Of a DNA stretch of 31,254 nt, positions 7,830 through 15,496 are shown one piece after another (position 1 is the first letter of the stretch; each line of letters starts with the position of its first letter). The notes beneath the pieces were generated by a model. It had not been told where the DNA came from and ran no database searches. It saw only the letters and a list, made by a program, of their open reading frames with translations. The position numbers and the translations under genes are program-made. The DNA is taken from assembly GCA_964247675.1 (NCBI GenBank), contig CAXTVW010000021.1, forward strand, positions 1 to 31,254, read 5' to 3'. This DNA is from BOG-908 sp964247675 (lineage in GTDB: Bacteria; Pseudomonadota; Alphaproteobacteria; Acetobacterales; Acetobacteraceae).

Positions 7830-9844
7830 CACTTCGCAGAAGCGGCCGCGTTGATGAACGTCAGCCCGTTCGGCACCCCGTAGCCGGTAGCGTTGTCCCA
7901 GCCCGGCAGCGCCATCAGCGACGAATCCGACCCGAAGCTCAGGTCGATCTTCACATCGATCCCCACTTCCGGCGAGGTGATCTGCACTGCGGTGCCGACG
8001 AAGCCGTTCGGCTGCGTGGCCGTCAGCCCGAGTATGGCGGCCGCGGTGTAGTAGGTGGATTGCGTCGCGATCCCGAACGTGCCGGACAGGTTGTTGAGCG
8101 TTGCCGGCACGGGCACGATGTCTCGCACGCTGCCGGCCGGCAACGCCGCAATGATCGGCGCGGCCTGGCCGAGCTTGGCGCCGGCCGCCTCGTCCGCCAA
8201 GGCCCAGATGCCGGAGAACACCGGACTGGACACGCTGGTGCCGCCGATGACGTCGACCAGGGACTCGGTGCCGTCATAGTTCGGGGTGACGATGATCACG
8301 CCGGTGAACGGATCGGCTACCGCGGATATGTCGGGCAACTGGCGCCCGGTGCCGGGCAGGGCCTTCTGCCAGCGCGGCTTCTCCAGATAGGCGCTCTCGC
8401 CGCCGCCGCCGCCCTGGTCGAAGCCGCCCGGAGTCGGCGGAACCACAACGCCATTGATGTCGCCGAGGAAGGTCTGATCGGTGCCCCAGGCGCTCTCGAC
8501 GGGGCCTTTATCGCTGGGCACGCCCAGGCTGGTGCCGCCTATGCCGGTAGCAAACGGCGAGTCGGCCGGGATGGAGGCGGCGCCGGAAGGCGTGCCCAGC
8601 CCGTTGTCACCGCTGTCCCCGGTGGAGACGTTGACGGCGATGCCCTGCGCCGCGGCTTGCGCGATGATGCTGTTGAAGGCGCGCGCGGTGGCCGGCCCGA
8701 AATCGGCTTCCGGGTATCCGTAGCTGTTGGAGATCACCTCGCCCAGGCCATGGCTGACGGCATAATGCAGCGCATAGGCCAGCTCGTCCGCATCGTCGCT
8801 GGGCGCCACGACCAGGACGATCTTGGCTTTCGGCGCCATCGCATGTGCCCATTCCACATCGAGCGAGATCTCCACCGGCCAGCCGGTTGGGTAGGGGTTG
8901 GCGATGGGCGGGCCGTCCGGATAGACGGTCTGGAAGTTGGCGTCCGTGAGCGGCGCCAGGCCCATCATCTTGGAAAACGCGTTGGCGTCCGACTGGATGG
9001 TGGGCGAGCCGTAGGCATCCACCAGCACGATGGTCTGCCCCTCGCCCTTGTAGCCGGCGGCATAGGCGGCGGGCAGGCCGTAATGGGCCGCGATGTCATG
9101 CGCGGTGTAGCCGCAGGTGGCCTTTGCCGGATCCAGGCCGGTTGCGATGTAGCCTGGGCCGCTCACGTTCAGGTGGTGCGCTCCGCCGGGCGCGATATGT
9201 GCAAAGACGATGTGCTCGTGCGGCTTGAAGCATTGCGTGGTGAACGTGTTTGCCGGGTTGGCGGCGCTGCTGAGCGCCATCTGCACCGGCTTGCCGGTGC
9301 CCAGGTTGATCTGGTGCAGGACGTAGGGGCGCATGGGTACCGTGGACAGGCCCGTGACGCCGGCCACCAGCTCGCCGCCTGCGCCGGCGAAATGCGGCTC
9401 CGCCTGCGTGATCCGGTAACGGCCGGACGATCCCTGAACGTCGCGCAAACTGGTGGCGAACGCCGCCTGCATGGTGCTTGCCGGACCAGTTACCCGCAGC
9501 GCGTCGCCTTGTTCACCGCGCGGTGCCACCGTCAGCCCCGCCGCCTTCAGCGACTCCACGAGCCTTGCCACATCCTGTGCGTCCGGGCCGTATGCGGCCA
9601 TGTCGGCCTGACTCATCCAATGGTGATAGTCGGATGAGCCCTTGGTCATCCGGCTGGCGGCGGCCGCCTGGAAAGCCGCCTCATCGTGCGGCTTCAGCCA
9701 GAGCGTCGCGCTGATCTGGGTCTGCGGCGCAGTTGCCCCCGCATCCTGCAGACCGGCCGGCGCTGCCTGCGCGGCCGGTGAGAGGAACACGCCGGCGGAC
9801 ATAAGCAAGGTGATGCACGCTGTCGCGCTGCCATTTGGCTTCAT
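7829..9844 (-). CDS. Secreted S53 family (sedolisin/kumamolisin) peptidase
   Basis: This 671-residue preproprotein starts at ATG 9844 with AGGAG 12 bases upstream and a signal peptide cut near AAQA/AP (residues 26-29). Residues ~40-200 form a pro-kumamolisin activation domain (DYHHWMSQADMAAYGP, then GYKGEGQTIVLVDAYGSP opens the catalytic core). The triad is visible: Glu325 and Asp329 in VEISLDVEWAHAMAP, the oxyanion Asp410 in VSTGDSGDNG, and Ser537 in GGTSVSSPVFSG. The C-terminal GWDNATGYGVPNG is the usual end of the family. These are acid-active serine-carboxyl endopeptidases, in keeping with an acidophilic host. It is transcribed alone, flanked by palindromic elements b and c. Confidence 0.95.
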   Translation of the reverse strand: MKPNGSATACITLLMSAGVFLSPAAQAAPAGLQDAGATAPQTQISATLWLKPHDEAAFQAAAASRMTKGSSDYHHWMSQADMAAYGPDAQDVARLVESLKAAGLTVAPRGEQGDALRVTGPASTMQAAFATSLRDVQGSSGRYRITQAEPHFAGAGGELVAGVTGLSTVPMRPYVLHQINLGTGKPVQMALSSAANPANTFTTQCFKPHEHIVFAHIAPGGAHHLNVSGPGYIATGLDPAKATCGYTAHDIAAHYGLPAAYAAGYKGEGQTIVLVDAYGSPTIQSDANAFSKMMGLAPLTDANFQTVYPDGPPIANPYPTGWPVEISLDVEWAHAMAPKAKIVLVVAPSDDADELAYALHYAVSHGLGEVISNSYGYPEADFGPATARAFNSIIAQAAAQGIAVNVSTGDSGDNGLGTPSGAASIPADSPFATGIGGTSLGVPSDKGPVESAWGTDQTFLGDINGVVVPPTPGGFDQGGGGGESAYLEKPRWQKALPGTGRQLPDISAVADPFTGVIIVTPNYDGTESLVDVIGGTSVSSPVFSGIWALADEAAGAKLGQAAPIIAALPAGSVRDIVPVPATLNNLSGTFGIATQSTYYTAAAILGLTATQPNGFVGTAVQITSPEVGIDVKIDLSFGSDSSLMALPGWDNATGYGVPNGLTFINAAASAK

Positions 9845-9919
9845 CAATGTGATTGCTCCTGAAACGGAGCCGTCAGAAATGCGCAAAGTGGCGGTTGCGT
9901 CAATGGTGCGCAGCGTAAG

Positions 9920-10066
9920 AAAGCAAGGCCTGCTTTTTTGAAAAAAGCAGCAAAAAACTTTTATTCCTCCGCTGCTCAGCAGATTTGGCATTTCCGGAAA
10001 CGCACGACTGCTGCAGATGCGGAGGAACAAAGTTTGGTCCTTTTTCCAAAAAAGGACTGCTTGCTG
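9920..10066. repeat. Bipartite palindromic element c
   Basis: The left arm at 9920-9962 contains AGGCCTGCTTTTTTG and AAAAAAGCAGCAAAAAACTT. The right arm at 10027-10066 is a diverged form (GGTCCTTTTTCCAAAAAAGG). The inner stem is TTCCTCCGCTGCTCAGCAG against CTGCTGCAGATGCGGAGGAA. It ends 6 bp before the gfa stop codon and lies ~75 bp upstream of the protease start. Confidence 0.85.
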
Positions 10067-10071
10067 TCTAT

Positions 10072-10656
10072 CTATGCGGCCGCTTGCACGCCCGCCAACT
10101 TGGCAGACTGTGTCGCCAACGCATCCATCAACGGCGGCGACAGGCAATCATACGGCGCCAATCCAAGCTCGCTGAGCCTTTCGCGTATGGCGGGCGTGTG
10201 GCTTGGTGCGACGCCGCCTTCGATGACCGAAGACACGAACGCCGCGAAACCAGGTGCGGCGAAGCCGGGCTTGTCGGCCAGTTCGGTATGGATGAAATCC
10301 AGGCCGTAGAAAGCATGATTGCGGTTTTCGATACGGCCATACATGTGTACGCCGCAACCGCTGCAGGCGTAACGCTGGATCGGCGCTGCTCCATTGACGA
10401 CATGCAGCTTCTGGCCGTTGGCGATAACCTCGACCTGGTCGCGCGAGACCACGGCCACCTGCGAGAAGATCGCGCCGTCCGGCTTCCAGCACTTTGTGCA
10501 GCCGCATACATGGTTATGTGCGCATTGCGCGCCGATGCGCACTTTCACCGGGTCGGTGCTGCAATGGCAGGTGAGAACGGCGCCTGCGAAATTCGCGTCG
10601 TCGGCGTGTTTGACGCCACCATCCACGGCAGGATGGATCAGGACTTTATCCGGCAT
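10072..10656 (-). CDS. gfa: S-(hydroxymethyl)glutathione synthase (Gfa)
   Basis: This 194-residue protein is the usual length for Gfa. The zinc-site cysteines are in place: C30 and C32 (LTCHCS), C45, the CGCTKCWKP block (C51, C53, C56), and C98/C101 in ACSGCGVHMYG. The enzyme speeds condensation of formaldehyde with glutathione to S-hydroxymethylglutathione in the cytoplasm, the first step of the glutathione-linked formaldehyde route. It lies downstream of fghA on the same strand with a ~100 bp gap (10657-10758) in which I see no gene. FlhA, the next enzyme, is encoded ~15 kb away at 25864-26973. The ribosome site is poor (AAGGA, 12 bases before the ATG). Confidence 0.95.
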   Translation of the reverse strand: MPDKVLIHPAVDGGVKHADDANFAGAVLTCHCSTDPVKVRIGAQCAHNHVCGCTKCWKPDGAIFSQVAVVSRDQVEVIANGQKLHVVNGAAPIQRYACSGCGVHMYGRIENRNHAFYGLDFIHTELADKPGFAAPGFAAFVSSVIEGGVAPSHTPAIRERLSELGLAPYDCLSPPLMDALATQSAKLAGVQAAA

Positions 10657-10758
10657 GAGCTTTTTGTATCCTTTGTATGCGGGCGGCCAGAGTGGCGCCT
10701 CTGCCTTGATGCCAAAACGGCTTGCGTACTACCGCCTGGACGGCAGTTGCGCCTGAGA

Positions 10759-11601
10759 TCAGGCCAAGGCTTTCGCATGGTAGCGAAGATGGTCCTCGAT
10801 GAAACTAGCAATAAAGTAGTACGAGTGGTCGTAACCCTCCTGACGGCGCAGTTCCAGCTTGATGCCGGCACGCGCACATGCCGCCTCCAGCAGTTCGGGC
10901 TTGAGCTGGTTGACTATGAAATTGTCGGCCGCGCCCTGGTCCACCAGCAAGGCGGGGATCCGGTGGCCGTCCTCGATCAGGGCGGTGGTGTCATAAGCGC
11001 GCCAAGCCGACTGGTCGGATCCCAGATAGCCGGAGAGTGCCTTCTGGCCCCAGGGACAGTTGATCGGGGACGCGATCGGCGCAAAGGCCGAGACGGCGCG
11101 GAACCGGCCGGGGTTGCGCAGCGCGATGGTGATCGCACCGTGGCCGCCCATCGAATGGCCGCTGATCGACTGCCGGTCCATGTCTGCCGGCAGGTTGGCC
11201 CCGACCAGCGCGGGCAGCTCGGTTTCGATGTAGGATCGCATGCGGTAGTTGGTAGCGTAGGGAGCGGCCGTGGCATCGACGTAGAAACCGGCGCCCAGGC
11301 CGAAATCGTAGCTGCCCGCAGGATCTCCTGGAACGCCCTCGCCGCGCGGGCTGGTGTCCGGCGCCACGAGGATCAGGCCCAGCTCCGCGGCGACACGCTG
11401 CGCACCGGCCTTCACGGTGAAGTTCTCCTCCGTGCAGGTCAGGCCCGAGAGGAACCAGAACACCGGCAGTTTTCCATGCTCCGCTTGCGGCGGCACGTAG
11501 GCGGCAAACCGCATCGGCGTCCCGGTTTCGCTCGACTGGTGCCGATAGACAGTTTGGGTGCCGCCGAAGCTGCGGTTCTGCGAAATCACGTCCAGAGTCA
11601 T
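10759..11601 (-). CDS. fghA: S-formylglutathione hydrolase
   Basis: A full-length esterase D family enzyme of 280 residues. It has the oxyanion-side segment FWFLSGLTCTEENF, the nucleophile Ser150 in SISGHSMGGHGAITIAL, the acid region DQGAADNFIVNQLKPE, and the His in GYDHSYYFIASFIEDH. It hydrolyses S-formylglutathione to formate and glutathione, the last step of the glutathione pathway. Gene order fghA then gfa suggests one transcript ending in palindromic element c. The divergent response regulator starts 265 bp away, an arrangement that recalls the flh region of Paracoccus. Confidence 0.97.
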   Translation of the reverse strand: MTLDVISQNRSFGGTQTVYRHQSSETGTPMRFAAYVPPQAEHGKLPVFWFLSGLTCTEENFTVKAGAQRVAAELGLILVAPDTSPRGEGVPGDPAGSYDFGLGAGFYVDATAAPYATNYRMRSYIETELPALVGANLPADMDRQSISGHSMGGHGAITIALRNPGRFRAVSAFAPIASPINCPWGQKALSGYLGSDQSAWRAYDTTALIEDGHRIPALLVDQGAADNFIVNQLKPELLEAACARAGIKLELRRQEGYDHSYYFIASFIEDHLRYHAKALA

Positions 11602-11865
11602 GGTTCATCCTTCGGGCGGTGAGCGGCAAGCGGGAAACCAGATCGGCCCCGCCGGCAAGGTGGCCTTCAAAGCACGCCCGGGAACTGTCGCAAAGCGGCT
11701 ACACTTTGCGCCCGCCAAGAGGTCCTAGGGGATTGTGGCGTCCGTGTCGTCGTTCATGCTCCGACGAAAGGACGACGGCGCATGACGGTGTCGTGCGACG
11801 TGAACGGGTGAGGGTGCGACTGGATCAGCGTCCGCCGCTCACCAGCGCTGACAGGGAGTATTGCC
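11602..11865. promoter_or_regulatory. Divergent promoter region with CGCAAAG-N8-CTTTGCG palindrome
   Basis: This 264 bp stretch separates divergent fghA and the response regulator gene and holds no gene I can support. It contains a perfect 7+7 inverted repeat, CGCAAAG (11689-11695) and CTTTGCG (11704-11710), separated by 8 bp. That is the geometry of a dimeric regulator site and is a natural candidate for autoregulation by the neighbouring NarL-type protein. A near match to the GTGC-N-GTGC motif of other promoters here reads GTGTCGTGC at 11788-11796. Confidence 0.5.
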
Positions 11866-12522
11866 TTGGGCCGGGTGTTGATCGCTGATGAGCAGCCGCT
11901 TTTCCGAGACGCGCTGCGTGGCGTGCTGGAACAGCTCTCCGCCGGGAATGGGCGCTTCGCCTGTGAGGAAGCGAGTTCTTTCGCCGCCCTGATGCGGCTG
12001 GCCGATGATGACGAGGCGCTGGATGCCGTGCTGCTGGACCTCTCGCTGCTTCGGCAGCAGGGTTACGGAGAGCTGCTGGCGCTGCGAAGCAAGCTGCCCT
12101 CCGTGCCGGTGATCGTGTTCTGCGCCGGAGAACACGCTGAAAAGGTACGCCTGTGCCTGGTCTGCGGCGTGGCGGGCTTCATCTCCAAACACGCCAGCCG
12201 CGAAGAGGTTGTGGCGGCGCTGCGAACCGTGCTCGAGGGCGGAACAGCCGTTCCACGCAACGATGCGCCGGAACCTGGGCGCAGAACCGCCGCGGTCGAA
12301 GACCAGGACGGTAGCTCGCTGAGCGATCGCCAGGCGGCGGTGCTGAACTTGGTGACTTACGGGAAATCGAACAAACAGATCGCCTGGGAACTGTCCATCA
12401 GCGAGACGACGGTAAAAGCGCACATGACGGCGATCTTGCGCAAGCTGGGCGTGAGCAGCCGGGCGCAGGCGATCGTGCTGCTGCAGCGGCGGCCGGCCTG
12501 TGAGGCTTTGCCTTGTTACTAA
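11866..12522 (+). CDS. NarL/LuxR-family response regulator
   Basis: This 218-residue regulator uses a TTG start at 11866 preceded by AGGGAG with a 7-base gap. The receiver domain has the acidic pair D8/E9, phosphoacceptor D58 (AVLLDLSLL) and K108 (GFISKHAS). The position that is normally Ser/Thr after strand 4 appears to be Cys (VIVFCAGEH). A LuxR-type helix-turn-helix follows, from LSDRQAAVLNLVTYGKSNKQ to SETTVKAHMTAILRKLGV. No histidine kinase gene is in the window. Its position beside fghA/gfa and near xoxF recalls FlhR of Paracoccus denitrificans, which controls formaldehyde and methanol genes; identity with FlhR is inference. Confidence 0.9.
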   Translation: MGRVLIADEQPLFRDALRGVLEQLSAGNGRFACEEASSFAALMRLADDDEALDAVLLDLSLLRQQGYGELLALRSKLPSVPVIVFCAGEHAEKVRLCLVCGVAGFISKHASREEVVAALRTVLEGGTAVPRNDAPEPGRRTAAVEDQDGSSLSDRQAAVLNLVTYGKSNKQIAWELSISETTVKAHMTAILRKLGVSSRAQAIVLLQRRPACEALPCY

Positions 12523-12527
12523 GCACA

Positions 12528-12680
12528 GAAAGGAAGGCCTTCTTTTTTGAAAAAAAGAAGCAAAAAACTTTCGTCTTCTCGACGCTTAGGTGTTTCGGCG
12601 TTTCCGGATCGAGCCGGCTGGTGCAGACTCGTGGGAGATCATAGTTTTTTGTTTTTTTAAAAAAAACTGCTTGCTTTCTT
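12528..12680. repeat. Bipartite palindromic element d (between convergent genes)
   Basis: The left arm at 12528-12571 has GGAAGGCCTTCTTTTTTG. The right arm at 12642-12680 is diverged, with runs of T and A and CTGCTTGCTTTC. The inner part contains CCGGCTGGTGCAGAC, whose reverse complement is found in element e. It lies exactly between the stop codon of the response regulator (12522) and that of the DUF2380-like gene (12679), so it could terminate both transcripts. Confidence 0.85.
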
Positions 12681-13176
12681 ACTGCTGCGCGATCGACGTC
12701 GCCATCATCTCGCCGACGTAATCGGCCGCGTGTTGCCAGGCGTCGTCGCTGTCCCCACGAAAGGTGACGGTGCGGGATAGCGCGGCCTTGCCGGTCGCGG
12801 TGTCCATCACGCCGACTTCGCCCCATTGGATCAACGTGCTCATCTTGCGTACACCGCCGAAGATGACGAACCGGGCGTCCTGCGCCTTTGCCGCGGCGAC
12901 GATGCCGGACTGATCGAGCTCGTTGGCGGAACACGGCATGGCCTTGCAGGTGAGTGGCGAGGCGGCAAAGTGCGGGTTCTTTTTCAGGTCATCGATAATC
13001 GCGGCCTTGAAGGCGCGGAGGCGGTCGGCGTGCGCCGCGCGCTGGTCGGTGACCTCGCCGGACGAATCCGTGTAGTCGAAATCGGCGACCGCGACGCGTA
13101 CGGGTTCTGCCCGCAGGGGCTGCGCAAGCAGCAAGATCATGGCGGCTACACTGCCGGCGAGGTCGCGCTTCTTCAC
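12679..13176 (-). CDS. Secreted DUF2380-like protein of the xox cluster
   Basis: A 165-residue exported protein. I chose the GTG at 13176 because AGGAA lies 8 bases upstream and a clean signal peptide follows (MKKRDLAGSVAAMILLLAQP, then LRA/EP). The mature part starts PVRVAVADFDYTDSSGE and contains ARFVIFGGVRKMSTLIQWGE, typical of small secreted proteins annotated DUF2380 or similar that predict a lipoprotein/TolB-N-like fold. Two cysteines flank CKAMPC. Comparable genes are often found beside PQQ alcohol or methanol dehydrogenases; no function is known to me. It lies last in the xox-oriented block, with palindromic elements on both sides. Confidence 0.75.
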   Translation of the reverse strand: MKKRDLAGSVAAMILLLAQPLRAEPVRVAVADFDYTDSSGEVTDQRAAHADRLRAFKAAIIDDLKKNPHFAASPLTCKAMPCSANELDQSGIVAAAKAQDARFVIFGGVRKMSTLIQWGEVGVMDTATGKAALSRTVTFRGDSDDAWQHAADYVGEMMATSIAQQ

Positions 13177-13227
13177 GATTGTCGTTCCTTTCTTGGCTTT
13201 TCTCACTGCGCGACGGGCAGGGTTAAG

Positions 13228-13377
13228 CGAGCAAGCAGTCCTTTTTTGAAAAAGGGCCAAAAAACTTCTACTACCCCGCGTCTGCACCAGCCGGTTTCAT
13301 CCGGAGACTCCAAAGCTGCGAAGTGTAGGAGAGACAAAAGTCTTTTGCTTCTTTTTTCGAAAAAGAAGGCCGTTCTT
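13228..13377. repeat. Bipartite palindromic element e
   Basis: The left arm at 13228-13268 (AAGCAGTCCTTTTTTG) and the right arm at 13335-13376 (AAAAGTCTTTTGCTTC, then GAAGGCC) enclose GTCTGCACCAGCCGG, the reverse complement of the core of element d. So d and e are the same subtype in opposite orientation. Its right end overlaps the TAA of the rhodanese-like gene (13376-13378). Confidence 0.85.
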
Positions 13378-13921
13378 ACAACGCCGGTTTCGTGACGATT
13401 GTCGCGTGCCCCGTCGAGCGCCAACCATCGACGCCATCGGGATACCAGATCACGCCGGTGTAGCCGTAGGACACCGCGCGTTTGGCCGCGTTCCAGCTCA
13501 TCCAGCAATGCGACATACAGGTGAATACCAGCTTCGCATCGAAGCGGCCACCGGCCAGCGTTGCGAGCCTGGCGCGGAACTGCGTTTCGGCCGCCGGGTT
13601 GAGCGCGCCGCGGCCGACATCAGGGAGCCAGACGCTGCCGGGAATCGCCTGGTGCGGCTCCATCATCCGCGGCAGGCCTGGCCGCGACTCCGGCGGCGGC
13701 GTAGGGGCGGGCAGCACGTCGATGACCACAGGGTGGCTTGTGGCCAGCATGGCGGCGAGCACGTCGGTGTGGATCACGGTGGCGCCGCGCAACGTGGCGG
13801 GCACGTCAGCGCGGTAGTGGTCCATCCGGAACTCTGTAGGCTCGGGAACTTCGGCGTGCAGCGGCGTGGCGATCAGCAAGGCAAGAAAGACAAGCAGTTC
13901 TTTTCTGCAAGAAAGAAGCAA
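13376..13921 (-). CDS. PQQ-dependent catabolism-associated CXXCW-motif rhodanese-like protein
   Basis: An exported protein of roughly 181 residues. The mature part begins EVPEPTEFRMDHYRADVP and has the rhodanese-like pattern ATVIHTDVLAAM ... VVIDVLPAP, then SVWLPDVGRGAL, and the family signature VFTCMSHCWMSWNAAKRA near the C-terminus. In this copy the cysteines are C-x3-C-W. The family is found with PQQ dehydrogenase systems; its role is unknown and thiol chemistry is likely. There is no ATG before the signal peptide. The hydrophobic segment (LLVFLALLIATPLHA) is continuous with the arm of palindromic element f, which supplies the charged CRKE residues. I place the start at a TTG (13921) inside the arm, with low certainty. 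Confidence 0.8.
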   Translation of the reverse strand: MLLSCRKELLVFLALLIATPLHAEVPEPTEFRMDHYRADVPATLRGATVIHTDVLAAMLATSHPVVIDVLPAPTPPPESRPGLPRMMEPHQAIPGSVWLPDVGRGALNPAAETQFRARLATLAGGRFDAKLVFTCMSHCWMSWNAAKRAVSYGYTGVIWYPDGVDGWRSTGHATIVTKPAL

Positions 13922-14043
13922 AAAACTCTTCTCCCCGTCACATTTGCGGCGCCCGGCCGTCGAAGAATACGCCGAAGCGGCTGAGCAGCGCGGGAACAAA
14001 AGTTTTTTGCTTCTTTTTTTCAAAAAAGAAGGCCTTCCTTGCT
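13886..14043. repeat. Bipartite palindromic element f
   Basis: The right arm at 13997-14043 is a near-canonical copy (AAAAGTTTTTTGCTTC, GAAGGCCTTCCTTGC) touching the xoxJ stop codon. The left arm at 13886-13930 is diverged (AAGCAGTTCTTTTCTGC, AAGAAGCAAAAAACTC) and overlaps the coding start of the rhodanese-like gene. Confidence 0.83.
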
Positions 14044-14879
14044 TACGGCTTAGCCTCAGCCAGCGGCCGATCCTGCTCATCCAGCAAAGGGATGTTGTAA
14101 TCGCGCAGGATTGCCAGGATCGCCGGCTGCTCCTTGGCAATCACCTTGTTCAGGCGACGGCGGAACTCGACGTCACCGGCGCGGACGCCCATGGCGATAT
14201 GGTAATCCAGGCGTACTTTGGCATCTTCCGGGTTCAGGAAGGTGATACGCAGGTTGTCATGGTCCGCCTTGGCGAAATATCCGGCGATCGGGCCCCAAAC
14301 CAGGCCCACATCCACCCGGCCGGCTGCCACGTCCTGCACCAATTGATGCGCCGGCTGCCGAACGCGCGTATCGACCATGAGGTCATAGATCGCCGTCTGG
14401 TCCATGAGGTTGTGCTGGACGATGAGGTTGGTGGGCGGCGTGGCGCCGACGATGCCGAAGCGTCGTGCGGCCAGATGCCAGTCGCTGACCTTGTCCGTGG
14501 TGACGTTGTCGGCCATCCGGGTGATCATGACGTAACCGGTATGGTAGTACGAGTCGGTAGTGGCCATGTCGTCCACGCCGGCGACGGTGCCGATGATCAC
14601 GTCACACCGATGCTGCATCAGCGTAGCGCGCACGAAGCCTTGCGAGTCGGGAAACCACGTGTAGGACAGCTTGAGATCCAGATCCTTCGCAACGAGCGCG
14701 GCAATCTTGTTCTCGAAGCCTTCCTGCTGTTCGTTGGAGAAAGGCAGATCGTGCGGGTCCGCGCAAACGCGCAGTTCGGTCTGCGAGACGAGGTCGGGCG
14801 ATTGCTGTGCACGGGACGCTGATGGCGCAAGCAGGCACGCCGCGCTGAGTAGCGCGGCGGCTAGGGTGGTGTGGTGCAT
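14043..14879 (-). CDS. xoxJ: XoxJ-type periplasmic substrate-binding-like protein
   Basis: A 278-residue protein with a signal peptide ending near PSASRA/QQ and the fold of a family 3 solute-binding protein. The mature N-terminus reads TELRVCADPHDLPFSNEQQE and continues with GFENKIAALVAKDL and YTWFPDSQGFVRATL; later motifs are CDVIIGTVAG and GRVDVGLVWGPIAGYFA. This matches the quinoprotein dehydrogenase-associated putative ABC substrate-binding family (XoxJ/MoxJ-like). XoxJ is thought to help mature or activate XoxF and its cytochrome rather than import a solute. It begins 8 bp after the xoxG stop codon. Confidence 0.93.
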   Translation of the reverse strand: MHHTTLAAALLSAACLLAPSASRAQQSPDLVSQTELRVCADPHDLPFSNEQQEGFENKIAALVAKDLDLKLSYTWFPDSQGFVRATLMQHRCDVIIGTVAGVDDMATTDSYYHTGYVMITRMADNVTTDKVSDWHLAARRFGIVGATPPTNLIVQHNLMDQTAIYDLMVDTRVRQPAHQLVQDVAAGRVDVGLVWGPIAGYFAKADHDNLRITFLNPEDAKVRLDYHIAMGVRAGDVEFRRRLNKVIAKEQPAILAILRDYNIPLLDEQDRPLAEAKP

Positions 14880-14887
14880 GCGCGCTA

Positions 14888-15325
14888 TCAGGGCTCGAGG
14901 TGTTCTGGGTGGCCGCGGCCGAGTGCGCCGTCCGAACGCGCCTTCAGATAGGCGTAGATGTTGTCGAGGTTATCAACAACGTCCTCATTGGTGCCGAACG
15001 ACGGCATGACCTTCTGGCTGGCCGTGTTGACGTCCTTGCGGCCGTTGATGACGGTGTTCTGCATCTGCTCCTTGGAGAGTGTTTTCAGACTGTCGGTCAG
15101 GTTTGGCGCGTACGAGCTTCCCAACCCGTCCGGACCGTGGCAGCGCATGCACTGGTCCCCGTAATAGAGATAGCCCTTGTAGGTGCCCATATCGACCTTG
15201 CCGTCCTTGACGGTGTAGGGCTTGGCTTCCACGGCGTCCGTGGCCGACATCGCCGGCTTGGGCGCGAACGAAGCACAGGCTACGGCCAGGGCAGCGAAAG
15301 AGAAAAACAACGTCGGCAACTTCAT
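14888..15325 (-). CDS. xoxG: XoxG c-type cytochrome, electron acceptor of XoxF
   Basis: A 145-residue monohaem cytochrome. I chose ATG 15325 (GGAG 6 bases upstream) because it gives a normal signal peptide (MKLPTLFFSFAALAVACASF). The haem site is C59-x2-C62-H63 in GDQCMRCHGPDG, and a likely axial Met lies in KVMPSFGTNEDVV. The sequence is typical of the methanol-metabolism cytochromes beside XoxF. It takes electrons from PQQH2 in the periplasm and passes them to the terminal oxidase chain. An intrinsic terminator lies between xoxF and this gene, so expression relative to xoxF may be set by read-through. Confidence 0.93.
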   Translation of the reverse strand: MKLPTLFFSFAALAVACASFAPKPAMSATDAVEAKPYTVKDGKVDMGTYKGYLYYGDQCMRCHGPDGLGSSYAPNLTDSLKTLSKEQMQNTVINGRKDVNTASQKVMPSFGTNEDVVDNLDNIYAYLKARSDGALGRGHPEHLEP

Positions 15326-15435
15326 GCGAGTCTCCATGACGGCGATACTCGGGACGGCGATCCTGGCGCCCATGCGCAGGAGCAGTCAGTGCTAAACCCT
15401 GATGGCTCGGCCAGCTTCCGGTAAATCCACGCGTT

Positions 15436-15482
15436 AAAAAAAGAAAACCGCCCCGCCGGTGTTTGCGCACCGGCGAGGCGGG
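15436..15482 (-). terminator. Intrinsic terminator between xoxF and xoxG
   Basis: Read on the minus strand, CCGCCTCGCCGGTG and CACCGGCGGGGCGG form a 14-bp stem with one mismatch and a 6-base loop (bases 15448-15481). It is followed by TTTTCTTTTTTT (15436-15447). This is a textbook GC hairpin plus U tract, 15 bp after the xoxF stop codon, and it differs in design from the repeat elements at other gene ends. Confidence 0.9.
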
Positions 15483-15496
15483 TAATCAGGCGAAAA

